Source of the DNA: Bacteroides ovatus | GTDB lineage: Bacteria; Bacteroidota; Bacteroidia; Bacteroidales; Bacteroidaceae | DNA: 64,000 nt | Assembly: GCF_001314995.1 (NCBI RefSeq) | Contig: NZ_CP012938.1 | Span: forward strand, 4,960,001 to 5,024,000 | Direction: 5' to 3' | In this document: positions 28,101-37,921 of the stretch, one piece after another | Layout: every line of letters begins with the position of its first letter | How positions within the stretch are numbered: position 1 is the first letter of the stretch | Notes under the pieces: model-generated | The model's database searches: none | What the model was told of the DNA's origin: nothing | The model's input: the letters and a program-made list of their open reading frames with translations, nothing else | Program-made: the position numbers and the translations under genes

Positions 28101-28368
28101 GACGGACTGGGCGATTGAAGACGGCTCTTTTTTGCGTTGTAGTAACCTGACGTTAGGGTATACGCTTCCGGTTACTGTGACTCGTAAGCTAGGAGTCAAG
28201 AACCTGCGCGTGTATGCTACGGCCAATAACCTGTTTTGCTGGACAGCTTATTCCGGACAGGATCCTGAAGTGAGCACACAACGTTCTACCCCTTTGACTC
28301 CGGGTGTGGATTATTCTGCATATCCGAAAGCACATTCTTATGTATTCGGTCTTAATGTTACTTTTTAA
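25117..28368 (+). CDS. SusC-family TonB-dependent transporter (PUL-2)
   Basis: 1083 residues from ATG 25117. In-frame starts at 25048 and 25090 are less likely because the -7 element is at 25071-25078. The signal peptide ends at TTVYAQ, then comes the carboxypeptidase-like domain (VKGTVVDTNGDAIIGASV), the LDEVVVVGYG motif, the plug (about 115-225) and the barrel ending HSYVFGLNVTF. No STN domain, consistent with HTCS control. It should import pectin oligosaccharides with the SusD encoded 10 nt downstream. Confidence 0.95.
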   Translation: MDVQRHLFLRRCFAYICCLLLCFITATTVYAQKVSVKGTVVDTNGDAIIGASVKVLKKSSVGTITDLDGNFTLSVPEDATKLEISFVGMKSVVATVKPGKHLKVVLEEDNQTLDEVVVVGYGTSRRGDLTGAISSVSEKVLKDIPITSAAAAITGKLAGVNVVATDGSPDATIQITVRGGGSITQDNSPLYIVDGFQVSNINDIPPGDIQSIDVLKDASSTAIYGAKGANGVILVTTKSGKAGKTEVSFNAHWGVSNVYNLTGVLSPYEYYCFQKELDPGTSLTSSINSMYGRWDDRNIYRSVEGTNWQDKVYGNTGFKQSYNVGITGGTDATLRYNLSYTRDDEKYIMLNSNYVRDNLSVKMDKKLSNKLKFEFSSRLTRMVIDGAGTNGGKLRDAVLFSPINSLASIDAGDALGGEIDYSDDALLSSLNDPVYNTVNEYKKQNQFSMTYNAGFNWEIVKGLTYQLKGSYAYTYNYTDNVWLKKTGESSSNAGQPVAKRTDEKGARWNLQNILSYRFSLKKNHRLDLMAGHEMVSNYRNQMIASSKYYPMDFTASEVLAMWNYGESQPTYTTLGEPSRTASYFGRLNYAFKDRYMFTFTARADGTNVFAPENRWGFFPGMALAWRISQEKFMKQTEDWLDNLKLRVSYGSVGNARVNSYWRQDYKMESSANRQYYLNETVQSALKLQNTLRNENLTWETKLSSNVGIDASLFNSRLNVTVDFYNDITKDLILRMDLPSNSGYEYQYQNVGRSTNRGVELTLSGTIINSKDFYLGANFNISFNKNIVNKLDGTATVLSAQSNWRPDIGSDDFRAIVGQAVGQIYGFEVEGFYSVDDFTFDENTKKWILNEGVVDDRALFSNDLPNFGPGFIKLKDQNNDGVIDADNDRKVIGSVQPKHIGGFGLNAAWRGFDFAAMFNWSYGNKVYNANKIMASTHTNRKYNNIRDFMSLENRWSIIDPETGANVMYGNDANPERFVEINSKASIWMPMMGRTLVTDWAIEDGSFLRCSNLTLGYTLPVTVTRKLGVKNLRVYATANNLFCWTAYSGQDPEVSTQRSTPLTPGVDYSAYPKAHSYVFGLNVTF

Positions 28369-28378
28369 TACTTGAAAA

Positions 28379-30454
28379 ATGAAAATACAGAAACTATTTT
28401 TAGCGGTTTTATCCTCCTCTGTGTTATGCACTTCGTGTATGGATAATTTTTTGGATACCGAAAGTCCTTCTATTCCAAGTGATGAGAATCTGTTTAAATC
28501 GACAGCTCTGACGGAAGCAGCCCTGATGGGTGTATATGCGACAATGACGGACACCTATATATATGGTCAGAAACTGTGTGTCAACTGGCAGGGAGCTTCT
28601 GACGTGGAGGTTGGCTCGGGTGCGTTTTCTACGGAAAACTATAATTCGACACTTCGTGATGAAGGTGCTGGCAATTTTTATGACGATAATTATAACCGGA
28701 ATACCAGATGGGACAAACTTTATTATCTGGCAGAATCCGCCACTACTATCGTAGATGGTATACGTCGGTCACCGTTGATGCAATCTACTTCGGACAAGGC
28801 TGCCATGCGTAGATATTTAGGAGAGGCATTAGCACTAAAAGCGTTAGGCTATTTTGAATTGATCCGTTATTGGGGAGATGTGCCATATAAAGAGCATGCG
28901 TCTGAAAGCGGATTGGGAAATGTCTATATAGGAAAAGTGGATCGTGATATTGTTTATAATTATATCATAGAGGATTTGAAAGAGGCAATTGAATATCTGC
29001 CTTGGATGGGAGAAGAATCATATACGGTAGAACGCATGAATAAAGGTTTTGCCAAAGGACTGCTGGCAAAGGTAGCGCTATTTGCTGGAGGATGGTCTGT
29101 ACGGGATGGAAATCAGTTTCCGGACTTGGATGTGGAACATCATCCGACCATTCCGGAAATGAACGGATATTTCGTCGGTCGCCCTAAGAATTGGAAAGAT
29201 TATTATGAACTGGCTGCCAAACAGTGTGCGGAGATTTTGGGAGCGACTGATAATCCTCATGAGCTTGATCCCAGTTATGAGAATATTTGGTCTACTGTCA
29301 ATCATCTGGAATACAACAAGTATAATGAAAACCTGTTTGAAGTTGCTTTTGGTGAAGGACAGAATGGAGATGTGGGGGCCACGATGGGATACAACCTGAA
29401 CAGAGGGGTTTTTAATACCACCCAAGGTATGGGAGGGGCAGGATATGCGGCTACTACTGCTTACTATTTTTATTCATTTGATCCGGCAGACACCCGTCGG
29501 GATGTTACTTGTGTTTTCCAGGAATATATCAATGAGAATGGAAAAAATAAGGAAGTTATTCGCTGTAATCCATTAGGAGTGGCTTGTGGTAAATGGCGTT
29601 GGTATTGGATGACTGATAATTATATGAAAGTCCGTTTCCCGAAAGCTAATTCACGTATTGCTACTGGTATCAACTGGATTTTGATGCGGTATTCAGATAT
29701 TTACCTGATGTTTGCGGAGGCTCAAAATGTATTGACAGGACCGGATGCAGTTAGTCCGATTGCCGGTATGTCTCCCCGACAGGCTTTGGAAAAGGTTCGT
29801 GAAAGAGCATTTGGTACTGGTGCTCCCGAAATCACGCAGTATGACGCGGATTTCTTCACGGCTATTGTCAATGAACGGGCATGGGAGTTTGGATGTGAAT
29901 CTATTCGTCGTCAGGATTTGACACGTTGGGGATTGTTGGCGGAGAAAATAGAAGAGATGAAAATAGGTCTTTGTATGTTGTATGACTACAAGCCGGTGAC
30001 TATTTTCGGGAAGACTTATCAAGTGGATGAAATACCGAGAAAAATCTATTATAAATATGAAGACTCTGATAATCCGGAATACATTGATATGTCGTCTGTT
30101 AACTTCAATGAGGATATGGGAACCGGTACTGCTTCTGCATCAAAAGGACAGTATGAGTGCAACTGGATCAGTATGCAGGTGACATTGAATAAGGATGGTG
30201 ATATAAATGCAACCCTGAATACTAATTATGTGAAAACAATGGCTAGAATATTGGTTTGCGGTACAGGGCTGAATGCGTCTTACGACTATTCGAATTTGTT
30301 TGGCAGGCTGAACTGGGGCGGTGAAGCCGAAGCGGAGTTCCGTAAATATTCTGTTGGTAATGGAGTGTGTAATTATCGCCATGTATTCGCTATTTATTAT
30401 GAGGATGTCAATAAGACGCAAGGGTATGTTTCTAATTCGTATGGTTATAAATAA
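28379..30454 (+). CDS. SusD-family glycan-binding lipoprotein (PUL-2)
   Basis: 691 residues, at the long end for SusD. Lipobox at SSVLCTSC. SusD features: NFLDTESPSIPSDENLFKS near the start, YLGEALALKALGYFELIRYWGDVPY, and the C-terminal NERAWEFGCESIRRQDLTRWG. Extra C-terminal residues (about 560-691) extend beyond the usual end and may form an additional binding surface. It forms the surface lid of the transporter encoded just upstream and is followed after 16 nt by the DUF5123-type lipoprotein. Confidence 0.93.
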   Translation: MKIQKLFLAVLSSSVLCTSCMDNFLDTESPSIPSDENLFKSTALTEAALMGVYATMTDTYIYGQKLCVNWQGASDVEVGSGAFSTENYNSTLRDEGAGNFYDDNYNRNTRWDKLYYLAESATTIVDGIRRSPLMQSTSDKAAMRRYLGEALALKALGYFELIRYWGDVPYKEHASESGLGNVYIGKVDRDIVYNYIIEDLKEAIEYLPWMGEESYTVERMNKGFAKGLLAKVALFAGGWSVRDGNQFPDLDVEHHPTIPEMNGYFVGRPKNWKDYYELAAKQCAEILGATDNPHELDPSYENIWSTVNHLEYNKYNENLFEVAFGEGQNGDVGATMGYNLNRGVFNTTQGMGGAGYAATTAYYFYSFDPADTRRDVTCVFQEYINENGKNKEVIRCNPLGVACGKWRWYWMTDNYMKVRFPKANSRIATGINWILMRYSDIYLMFAEAQNVLTGPDAVSPIAGMSPRQALEKVRERAFGTGAPEITQYDADFFTAIVNERAWEFGCESIRRQDLTRWGLLAEKIEEMKIGLCMLYDYKPVTIFGKTYQVDEIPRKIYYKYEDSDNPEYIDMSSVNFNEDMGTGTASASKGQYECNWISMQVTLNKDGDINATLNTNYVKTMARILVCGTGLNASYDYSNLFGRLNWGGEAEAEFRKYSVGNGVCNYRHVFAIYYEDVNKTQGYVSNSYGYK

Positions 30455-30470
30455 TTAATGGTAGGAAAAG

Positions 30471-32144
30471 ATGAAAAGACTAGTTAATAGATTATCCGGA
30501 GCATGCCTGTATGTACTATTGGCTTTGATAGTGGGTATGTCTTCCTGTGAGGACGATGCCAATGACTGGACAGTTAATAAGAACTATGATGCTTTGTTCC
30601 GTCCGTTGACGTTCGATAAGTCGGCTACCGATGCGACTTCGGTTACATTAAGATATTCGCAGATTGTGAATGCAAAAGTCTATATTTTTGAGTTTTATAC
30701 GGACAGCTTGGAGTTTAATGCGGAAAATTATGTAAGGACAGATACGATTCTGAAAGATACATTGACTGTATTTTCAGAGAGTAATACGCCTATGAGGGTG
30801 GAATATCGTACTTTGTTTCAGGAGTTCAACGGTTCTACGCAATATTCTGTTCGTATGAAAGGAGAAGATGCGCAGGGAAAGGCAAGCACTTATGTCAGTG
30901 TAGCATTTAAAACTCCGGATGAGCAATTATTTACCGGAGTGGAAGTTACAGCTAATTCCGCAACCTTGACATGGGAAGAAACGAACAGGGTAACTCATCT
31001 GACGTTGGCTCAAATGGTGGATACGAAATATGGTGAGGAAAAACAGATTGATTTGACTTCGGAAGATATAGCGGCTTGTTCAAAAACACTCTCCGAATTG
31101 GAGAATGGAGCGACCTATCGTGTTCGGATTTATAATAATGATGCATTACGTGGTTCGTATGTATTCAAGACACTGGGATTGGGTGGTAGCGAAATCCTTT
31201 TTGTGGAGGCTACGGAAACCGGAGTCATTGATTTAAGTACATTGTTATCTAATTTTGTGAAAGAGAAAGAATGTAGCAATGTAACTGTCCAACTTACTCC
31301 GGGGGCGGTGTATAAGGTAAGTGAACTAAAGATTCCGGGATTGGATAATATTTTGTTTACCAGTACGGAAGCTAATGAAAATAATCGTCCACAGCTTATT
31401 GTGACTAATAAAATATCATTGGCTTCTCCGATACAGTCTCTGTCATTCGAGTTTGTTTGCCTGAATGGAAATGGCGAGGCCAGTTATATGACGGATTGGA
31501 AAAATAGTTCTTATGCCCAGTCTATTTCATTTACAGGATGTGCTATACAGAACATAAAACGTACGCTTGTACGTATTAGCGATGGAAGTGGTGTGTTCAT
31601 GACGGATATTACGATTGATAACTGTGTCATATCCGAAGTTGGTACGGACGGATATGGAATGATTAATTTCGGAAAAAATATCGATCAGTTGGAAAAGGTT
31701 TCTATAACGAATAGTACATTGATTAATATTGGTGACCAGTTGATGGACGTGAAAGGGGGAATCGGTGATGTGATATTGGAAAATTGTACTTTCTATAATT
31801 CTATGGATGCTAAGAAGGAATTGCCTAAAGTTTTCCGTTTCGATAATGCGGCAAGTACTCCGCCTTCTCCGAAATCTGCGACAATGCGGAATTTGATTTT
31901 CTCCGGTCCGAACAAAGGAAAGAAAATGAATAGTGGAAATGGTGCTTATGACATTTTGAACTTCTCTGATAATTGTTATATCACCTCCGACCTGCAGGAA
32001 GGCAATAACAGGTTTGAAGAAATAACGAGAATAAAACAAAGCTCGGATGACTTGTTCGTTGATCCATTGAACGGTGATTTCCATATTAAACCGGGAGCCG
32101 GGTTCGCCGGAACGGGTAATGCTGGTGATCCACGTTGGTATTAA
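30471..32144 (+). CDS. Surface lipoprotein with FN3-like and DUF4957/DUF5123-type beta-helix domains
   Basis: 557 residues. Lipoprotein signal (VGMSSC). Two fibronectin-III-like domains (about 40-230; TQYSVRMKGEDAQGKA, ATYRVRIYNNDALRG) are followed by a parallel beta-helix region (about 250-557) with repeated turns such as ITIDNCVISEVG, VSITNSTLINIG and VILENCTFYNS, and a C-terminal LFVDPLNGDFHIKPG segment typical of DUF5123. Proteins of this plan follow SusD in pectin PULs (for example the B. thetaiotaomicron BT4112 region, from memory) and are taken as pectin-binding. No catalytic motif is obvious. Confidence 0.82.
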   Translation: MKRLVNRLSGACLYVLLALIVGMSSCEDDANDWTVNKNYDALFRPLTFDKSATDATSVTLRYSQIVNAKVYIFEFYTDSLEFNAENYVRTDTILKDTLTVFSESNTPMRVEYRTLFQEFNGSTQYSVRMKGEDAQGKASTYVSVAFKTPDEQLFTGVEVTANSATLTWEETNRVTHLTLAQMVDTKYGEEKQIDLTSEDIAACSKTLSELENGATYRVRIYNNDALRGSYVFKTLGLGGSEILFVEATETGVIDLSTLLSNFVKEKECSNVTVQLTPGAVYKVSELKIPGLDNILFTSTEANENNRPQLIVTNKISLASPIQSLSFEFVCLNGNGEASYMTDWKNSSYAQSISFTGCAIQNIKRTLVRISDGSGVFMTDITIDNCVISEVGTDGYGMINFGKNIDQLEKVSITNSTLINIGDQLMDVKGGIGDVILENCTFYNSMDAKKELPKVFRFDNAASTPPSPKSATMRNLIFSGPNKGKKMNSGNGAYDILNFSDNCYITSDLQEGNNRFEEITRIKQSSDDLFVDPLNGDFHIKPGAGFAGTGNAGDPRWY

Positions 32145-32177
32145 TTGATCCTATACTTGTTAGGTATAAAGAATATC

Positions 32178-33482
32178 ATGAAGAATATTGTATTATCAAT
32201 TTTATTGATGAGTGCCTGTGCAATGATTTATGCACAGGCGGACTCATCGCCTTATCAGGCTATTGTAGCTGTTGATGGTAGTGGAGATTATAAAACGGTT
32301 CAGGAAGCAATCAATGCTGTACCTGACGGACAGACGAAACCTTGGTTGATTCTGATAAAGAATGGCTTGTATAATGAGCAGGTGATTATCCCTAAGAATA
32401 AGCCATACGTACATTTAATAGGCCAGGATAAGGATAAGACCATTATTCATTTAAACTTGAATGTTGGTAGTAAACTGACCGGTAAAGAAATAGGTGGAAA
32501 AACAGCTTATTGGGAACACTCGGTTCATAATCCTTCCTCTCCAGTTTATAAATACGAGGGATCGGTAGTGGTGGTAAAAGGAGACCACTTTTATACGGAA
32601 AACATTTCGTATGTGAATGACTGGGGAGTTTTATCAGATAATGGTCCGCAGGCTTTGGCTATGAATAGTCAGGCAGATTGTGCTTCCTTTTATAATTGTA
32701 AGTTCCGTTCTTTTCAAGATACTTGGATGACTGCCAATAATGATGTCAGTCGGCACTATGTGAAAGATTGCTGGATAGAAGGCGCGGTAGACTATTTTTA
32801 TGGTGGTGGTGATGTGTTGCTGGAAAACTGTACGCTTTATAATGTACGGAGTGGAGCAGTAATAGTGGCTCCTTCCCATAAAGATGCTAAATATGGTTAT
32901 GCTTTTCGTAATTGCACTATAGATGGAAACAGTGAAGCGGCTGACGGACGTTTGAAGTTGGGGCGTCCATGGCATAATAATTCGAAGACGGTGTATATCA
33001 ATACCATCATGCTTATCCCTGTCGCTGATGAAGGATGGACGAATATGGGAACGGTTCCCGGAATTTTTGCCGAATACAATAGTCGTGATGCACAGGGTAA
33101 TGTGTTGGATTTAAGTAAACGCAAAACGGAATATCAATATAAAGACCGCCAAACCGGTAAGGAAGTATCGGGTACCTGTCAGGCAACTATAACGAAAGAG
33201 GAGGCGGACAAATATACGTACGAAAATATGATTCCGGGTAATGATGGCTGGAATCCGCGTATTATGATGGAGAAATTAGGAAGTCCGCGCAGTCTGGTTT
33301 ATCAGCAAGGCACTCTTAAATGGAATCCTGTGAAGAATGCGATCGGATATATTGTATATGATGGAGAACAGATTCTCGGGACGACTACTGATACCTCTTT
33401 TCCGGTGTCGGAAGTGAATTATGCTTTGAAGGTATCTGCCGTGAATCAATATGGAACGCAAGGTAAAAAAGGTGTATTGTAA
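32178..33482 (+). CDS. Pectin methylesterase (CE8), secreted form
   Basis: 434 residues from ATG 32178, where a clear signal peptide (SILLMSACAMIYAQ) begins; an in-frame codon at 32145 is rejected. CE8 motifs: GDYKTVQEAINAVPDG, GPQALAMNSQADCASFYNCK, FRSFQDTW, IEGAVDYFYGGG and LGRPWH. It parallels the CE8 at 20884 but lacks the Ig domain and the lipobox, so it is probably periplasmic while the other is at the surface. A short FN3-like C-terminal domain (about 365-434) is shared by both. It ends 36 bp before the convergent HTCS gene. Confidence 0.93.
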   Translation: MKNIVLSILLMSACAMIYAQADSSPYQAIVAVDGSGDYKTVQEAINAVPDGQTKPWLILIKNGLYNEQVIIPKNKPYVHLIGQDKDKTIIHLNLNVGSKLTGKEIGGKTAYWEHSVHNPSSPVYKYEGSVVVVKGDHFYTENISYVNDWGVLSDNGPQALAMNSQADCASFYNCKFRSFQDTWMTANNDVSRHYVKDCWIEGAVDYFYGGGDVLLENCTLYNVRSGAVIVAPSHKDAKYGYAFRNCTIDGNSEAADGRLKLGRPWHNNSKTVYINTIMLIPVADEGWTNMGTVPGIFAEYNSRDAQGNVLDLSKRKTEYQYKDRQTGKEVSGTCQATITKEEADKYTYENMIPGNDGWNPRIMMEKLGSPRSLVYQQGTLKWNPVKNAIGYIVYDGEQILGTTTDTSFPVSEVNYALKVSAVNQYGTQGKKGVL

Positions 33483-33518
33483 TTGAATATAGAAAACTGG
33501 TAAGGAAAGGGGAGGTGC

Positions 33519-36500
33519 TTATGAGGCATCTCCCTTTCTTTCTTTATATTCTGTAGGAGTGACTCCCATGATTTTTTTGAAGCGCCTGCTAAAGTACTTC
33601 GGGTCATTGAAACCGGTCATATAAGCAATTTGGGAGAAACTGTATTCACTTTTTTCAATTAGCTGGGCGGCTCGTTTGATGCGCATTTCACATACGAAAT
33701 CTACCGGAGTCAGCCCAACAATGGATTTTAATTTTCGGTAGAATACCGTACGGCTTAACATTAGTTTGTTGGCGAAGTCGTCGATGGTGATATCTGTATT
33801 ATCCATTTGTTCCTCCATAAACGCCATTACTTGTTGCATGAATTGTTCATCGTATGGAGTCACTTGAGGTTGTGAAGGCTCCCACCCATTTATATGATCC
33901 TCTTCTTGAGTATGCTCTGACAGTTTCGATAAATATAGATCTTGTAGCTGTTTACGCTGACGGAGCAGCGACAAGATTCTGGTTTTTAAGTATGTAGAGC
34001 TGAATGGTTTGGTAATGTAGTCATCGATACCTTGTTCCAGTCCTGCTATCCGATCATCTAAAGAAGATTTTGCTGATAGTAATATAATAGGAATATGGCA
34101 GGTGTCATGATCGGCTTTGATTGCTTTCACCATGTCTAATCCATCCATGACCGGCATCATAACATCACTGATTATCAGATCCGGAATGTACTGCTGTGCA
34201 TATTTTAATCCTTCTTTTCCATTTGTTGCTTCGAGAACAGTGTAAGTCTCTGACAGGATATTCCATAGGAAATGACGTAATTCATTGTTGTCTTCGACAA
34301 TAAGAATGGAAGTTTTTTCATCCTCTGCGTCGGTTTTATTTTCATTCTCTGCGTATGCTGCCTTGAAGGATGTACTATCCGAATCTTCTTCAGTAGCTTG
34401 TATCGTCGGTGAATTATTGTCACTGTCGGATAAAATAAATTCGGTTTGTTGATCGTCTGCAAATGCTTTTTCTTCCTTAGGAAGTGTGACAATGAATTCA
34501 CTTCCACTTCCCGGCTCGCTTTTCACTTGGATATTTCCGTGATGTAATTCTATTAATTCGCGTACTAGTGAAAGCCCAATGCCGGATGAGGGCTGCAGGA
34601 TATTGTATTGTGCCAGTGTTTCAAATCGATAAAATAGGGATTGTTGCTTTTCGGGAGCAATGCCAATGCCTTCATCAGATACGGAGATGGTGACTTGCTC
34701 CGAACCTGTTATCATATTTACCGTTACTTTCTTCCCGTTCGGTGTATATTTGAAGGCATTTGAAAGTAGATTGAAGAATATCTTTTCAAATTTGTCACGG
34801 TCTACCCATGCGTATATTTTGTCTGTATTAGTTTGAAGTTGGAAATCAATTCTCTTTTCTTTTGCTATAAGGTGGAAGCTTTCCATTATCTTCTGTAATT
34901 GGGAAACGAGTTCTGTCTTTTCTACCAACACTTTCATCTTCTTATTTTGGATTTTGCGGAAATCCAGTAGTTGATTAACCAGACGAAGCATACGTTCTGT
35001 GTTTTTATGTACCAAATTTAGATGTTCCCGAACTGTCGGAGAGATTGCTTCATGCGCTAGAATTTCTGATACAGGGCTGGATATTAAAGTTAAAGGAGTG
35101 CGTAATTCATGTGAAATATCAGTGAAGAAACGCAGTTTGATATTGGATAAATGTTGTTCCAGATCAACCTGATGCCGCAAACGGTAGATATAGAACAGGA
35201 TGTATACAATGATAGTGGTGAATAAAACGAACATGACAATATAGAATAACCATGCCCAGTATGTTTCCCAAAAAGTGGGTAAAACATGAATGGGGAGAGT
35301 GCGTATATTATCGGTCCATACTCCGTCGCTATTGCTGGAACGGATTTGCAGTTGATATTCTCCGGCAGGTAAATTTATGTATGTTGCAGAGCGGTTATTA
35401 CCGGCTTCGTTCCATTCTTCTTCCAGGCCTTGCAGGCGATAGGCGTATTCGATGGCATCGGGATTTACATAATCAATGGCTGCAAATTGAAAGGTGACAT
35501 TACGTTCCGAAGGATTTAGTTCCAGTTCTTTTATGTCATCAAGCGCTACATGAAGTTGACTTCCTTGTATTTTGAGTCCGGTAAATACAATAGGAGGTAC
35601 ATAAGAACTTTTTTTCATTTGTTCTGTGTTGATTTCAAGTATCCCTTGATTGGTTCCGAGAACGATTTTCTTTTGACTGGTTAGTGTGGGAACTGCTTCA
35701 GTGAGATTCAGTTCTCTCTGAAAGTAATTACTTCCATAATTCTCAAATGTTCCTTGTTGTGGATTGAATTTGGATATGGAGTTTTCGGAGATTACCCATA
35801 ATTGTTTTTGAGTATCTTCGAGCATTGAAAGTACCAAATCGGAAGCTAATCCGTCTTTGATTGTATAACTTTTGAATTGTATATCTTCCGTGAGCAGATT
35901 TTTAGAGATAACCTGGCTGATTCCTCCGGTGAATGTTATTACATAAGTGTTTTTTCGACTGTCAGTAAATATCTGCATGACATCATTACTGCTAAGGCTG
36001 GAATCTACATTAGGGATACGGTTGCTGTGATAGAACTTAATTTCTTCAGGCTGATCGAACTTATTGGAGAATGTAAGTAAACCATTGGTTGTGCCAATCA
36101 ATAACACTCCGTTGGGGGCTTCTGCGATATGTCTTATTTTGAGTGAAGTAGAAACAGGATAGTTTTTCAGCCGGTTGCCGCTATGGATAAAGTTGGTAGA
36201 ACCATCAGGTGCGTGTGATAATAGGTTGAGGCCACCTCCATAACATGCGATCCATATATTGTCATGACTATCCTGAATAATACTATAGACACTATTGTTG
36301 CTTAAACTGTATGTATCTTGTGGCTGATGGACGAATTGTTGTAAAAGATAGGAGTGCTCATTTTTCTTCTTTAGAAGGATGAGGCCGTCTTTTTTGGTTC
36401 CCATCCATATATTTCCTTGTTTATCTTCCATAAAACAGTACACACTTTTTCCGAAAGTAACCTCTTGAGGGGTGATTATGCCCTGTGGAGAAAGGTAGCC

Positions 36501-37898
36501 TTCTAATGTCCCATCCGGACGGTAAATTCTGACGTTTCCCTTTTTGGAAGCAACCCAGAGACGTTTCTGTTTGTCGGCAAGAAAAGCACGTATTTCCAAT
36601 CCATTGTCTATGGGACGTATTCTGTATTTATTGGGATAGAAAGATATTTTGTCTACGCCCCGGTCATTGGTAATCCATACATTCTGTTGCCGGTCGGTAT
36701 AATAATAGCGAATAGAGGGGGCAAATAGGGAAGCGGGATTATTTTCATCTGCAAAGTATAGTTTCAGTTGATTACTGTCGCGGTCATAATAGCACAAATG
36801 CCCTTTTTGAGGACTCATCCATAGTGTGCCTTCATGGTCTTCAAAGATCATGTACCGGTTGTCGCGTTCATATTGGATTAGGTTTTGTATAGGAGCTGTG
36901 AAGTGCTGCTTATCTCCTGTTTTCAGATTTAGCTTTATCACACCGGAGGTATTGGCAAAGATCCAGACTTCTCCGGTTTTGTCCTGATAAAAGAAATGAG
37001 CTTCATTGGATGGCTGGGTGGCTGTTTGTATATTAAAATGTTGGAATTTTTTCTTTTCTGTATCGTATGTTATAAATCCGTTGTCAGTTCCTAAGCCGAT
37101 CTTGTCATTAGAAGGGGAAATGGAAGATATGGAATAGATATCTGTGACAGGACATGGTAACTCCTGGAATTTTATATTTCCGTTCTTGGGATCATATATT
37201 GCGATTTTTCCGGAAGTTGAGATAAGATATATTCTCTTATTATATTCTTTGACCATTTTGAACGGATAATCGCTGTTGATTCGTTTTTTCCCGATGATGG
37301 TTACTCCCTTATCTGTCATGATCCATTCGTCCCCGTCGGAATCTTCGTAAATGTCGAATATCTTGTTTCCTTTTAAATTTTGGTTGAAACTGCTGTATAA
37401 AATGATATCTTTTCCTTCTTTGCAGGTTTGCTCATTGATTCTGAAAGCATAACCTTGTTCGCAGGTGATCCATGTAATCCCTTTATTTAAGGTATAGATA
37501 TTGCTGACTGTGTTGGTCTGTTGCAGGGATGATTCAATAGGAAGGAGTATGTCAATAAACTTCTCTGTCTGAATATCAAATAGATATGCACGGTTATCAT
37601 AAGATTTGCACCATATATCTCCGTCTTTGCTTTCTGTAATATAAGAGAAACGGTTAGTCGTTAAAGTACAGCCGTCTCCCGGAAATGCTTTGTAATTTTT
37701 AAATGTGTATCCGTCGAATTTGTTCAGTCCATTCCAGGTGGCGAACCAAAGAAATCCTTTTTTGTCTTGCATTATATTCACTACTACTCCTTGCGAAAGG
37801 CCACTATTGACAGAGAAGTGTTTAATCTGGCAAAGAGGTTGAGCTGCTACAGTCAGACTGGTGTATAAGCATAAAAGGAAAACATAGAGTGTCTTCAT
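33519..37898 (-). CDS. Hybrid two-component system regulator (HTCS), complete (PUL-2)
   Basis: 1459 residues. Signal peptide (FLLCLYTSLTVAAQ); a periplasmic sensor of about 14 propeller repeats starting with HFSVNSGLSQGVVVNI; a Y_Y_Y domain (about 790-860); a TM helix (about 880-905); HisKA with His930 in DISHELRTPLTL; an HATPase (NAFKYTPNGKKV, DEGIGI, SGIGLSLVREL); a receiver with Asp1245 in ISDVMMPVMDG; and a C-terminal AraC HTH ending in FKKIMGVTPTEY. All catalytic residues are present. It lies beside GH28 and CE8 and should activate PUL-2 on sensing pectic oligosaccharides. A -7 element TATTTTTG on the minus strand (37922-37929) is 24 nt from the start. Confidence 0.96.
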   Translation of the reverse strand: MKTLYVFLLCLYTSLTVAAQPLCQIKHFSVNSGLSQGVVVNIMQDKKGFLWFATWNGLNKFDGYTFKNYKAFPGDGCTLTTNRFSYITESKDGDIWCKSYDNRAYLFDIQTEKFIDILLPIESSLQQTNTVSNIYTLNKGITWITCEQGYAFRINEQTCKEGKDIILYSSFNQNLKGNKIFDIYEDSDGDEWIMTDKGVTIIGKKRINSDYPFKMVKEYNKRIYLISTSGKIAIYDPKNGNIKFQELPCPVTDIYSISSISPSNDKIGLGTDNGFITYDTEKKKFQHFNIQTATQPSNEAHFFYQDKTGEVWIFANTSGVIKLNLKTGDKQHFTAPIQNLIQYERDNRYMIFEDHEGTLWMSPQKGHLCYYDRDSNQLKLYFADENNPASLFAPSIRYYYTDRQQNVWITNDRGVDKISFYPNKYRIRPIDNGLEIRAFLADKQKRLWVASKKGNVRIYRPDGTLEGYLSPQGIITPQEVTFGKSVYCFMEDKQGNIWMGTKKDGLILLKKKNEHSYLLQQFVHQPQDTYSLSNNSVYSIIQDSHDNIWIACYGGGLNLLSHAPDGSTNFIHSGNRLKNYPVSTSLKIRHIAEAPNGVLLIGTTNGLLTFSNKFDQPEEIKFYHSNRIPNVDSSLSSNDVMQIFTDSRKNTYVITFTGGISQVISKNLLTEDIQFKSYTIKDGLASDLVLSMLEDTQKQLWVISENSISKFNPQQGTFENYGSNYFQRELNLTEAVPTLTSQKKIVLGTNQGILEINTEQMKKSSYVPPIVFTGLKIQGSQLHVALDDIKELELNPSERNVTFQFAAIDYVNPDAIEYAYRLQGLEEEWNEAGNNRSATYINLPAGEYQLQIRSSNSDGVWTDNIRTLPIHVLPTFWETYWAWLFYIVMFVLFTTIIVYILFYIYRLRHQVDLEQHLSNIKLRFFTDISHELRTPLTLISSPVSEILAHEAISPTVREHLNLVHKNTERMLRLVNQLLDFRKIQNKKMKVLVEKTELVSQLQKIMESFHLIAKEKRIDFQLQTNTDKIYAWVDRDKFEKIFFNLLSNAFKYTPNGKKVTVNMITGSEQVTISVSDEGIGIAPEKQQSLFYRFETLAQYNILQPSSGIGLSLVRELIELHHGNIQVKSEPGSGSEFIVTLPKEEKAFADDQQTEFILSDSDNNSPTIQATEEDSDSTSFKAAYAENENKTDAEDEKTSILIVEDNNELRHFLWNILSETYTVLEATNGKEGLKYAQQYIPDLIISDVMMPVMDGLDMVKAIKADHDTCHIPIILLSAKSSLDDRIAGLEQGIDDYITKPFSSTYLKTRILSLLRQRKQLQDLYLSKLSEHTQEEDHINGWEPSQPQVTPYDEQFMQQVMAFMEEQMDNTDITIDDFANKLMLSRTVFYRKLKSIVGLTPVDFVCEMRIKRAAQLIEKSEYSFSQIAYMTGFNDPKYFSRRFKKIMGVTPTEYKERKGDAS

Positions 37899-37921
37899 GA
37901 TATTATAAATTATGTGTAGAG

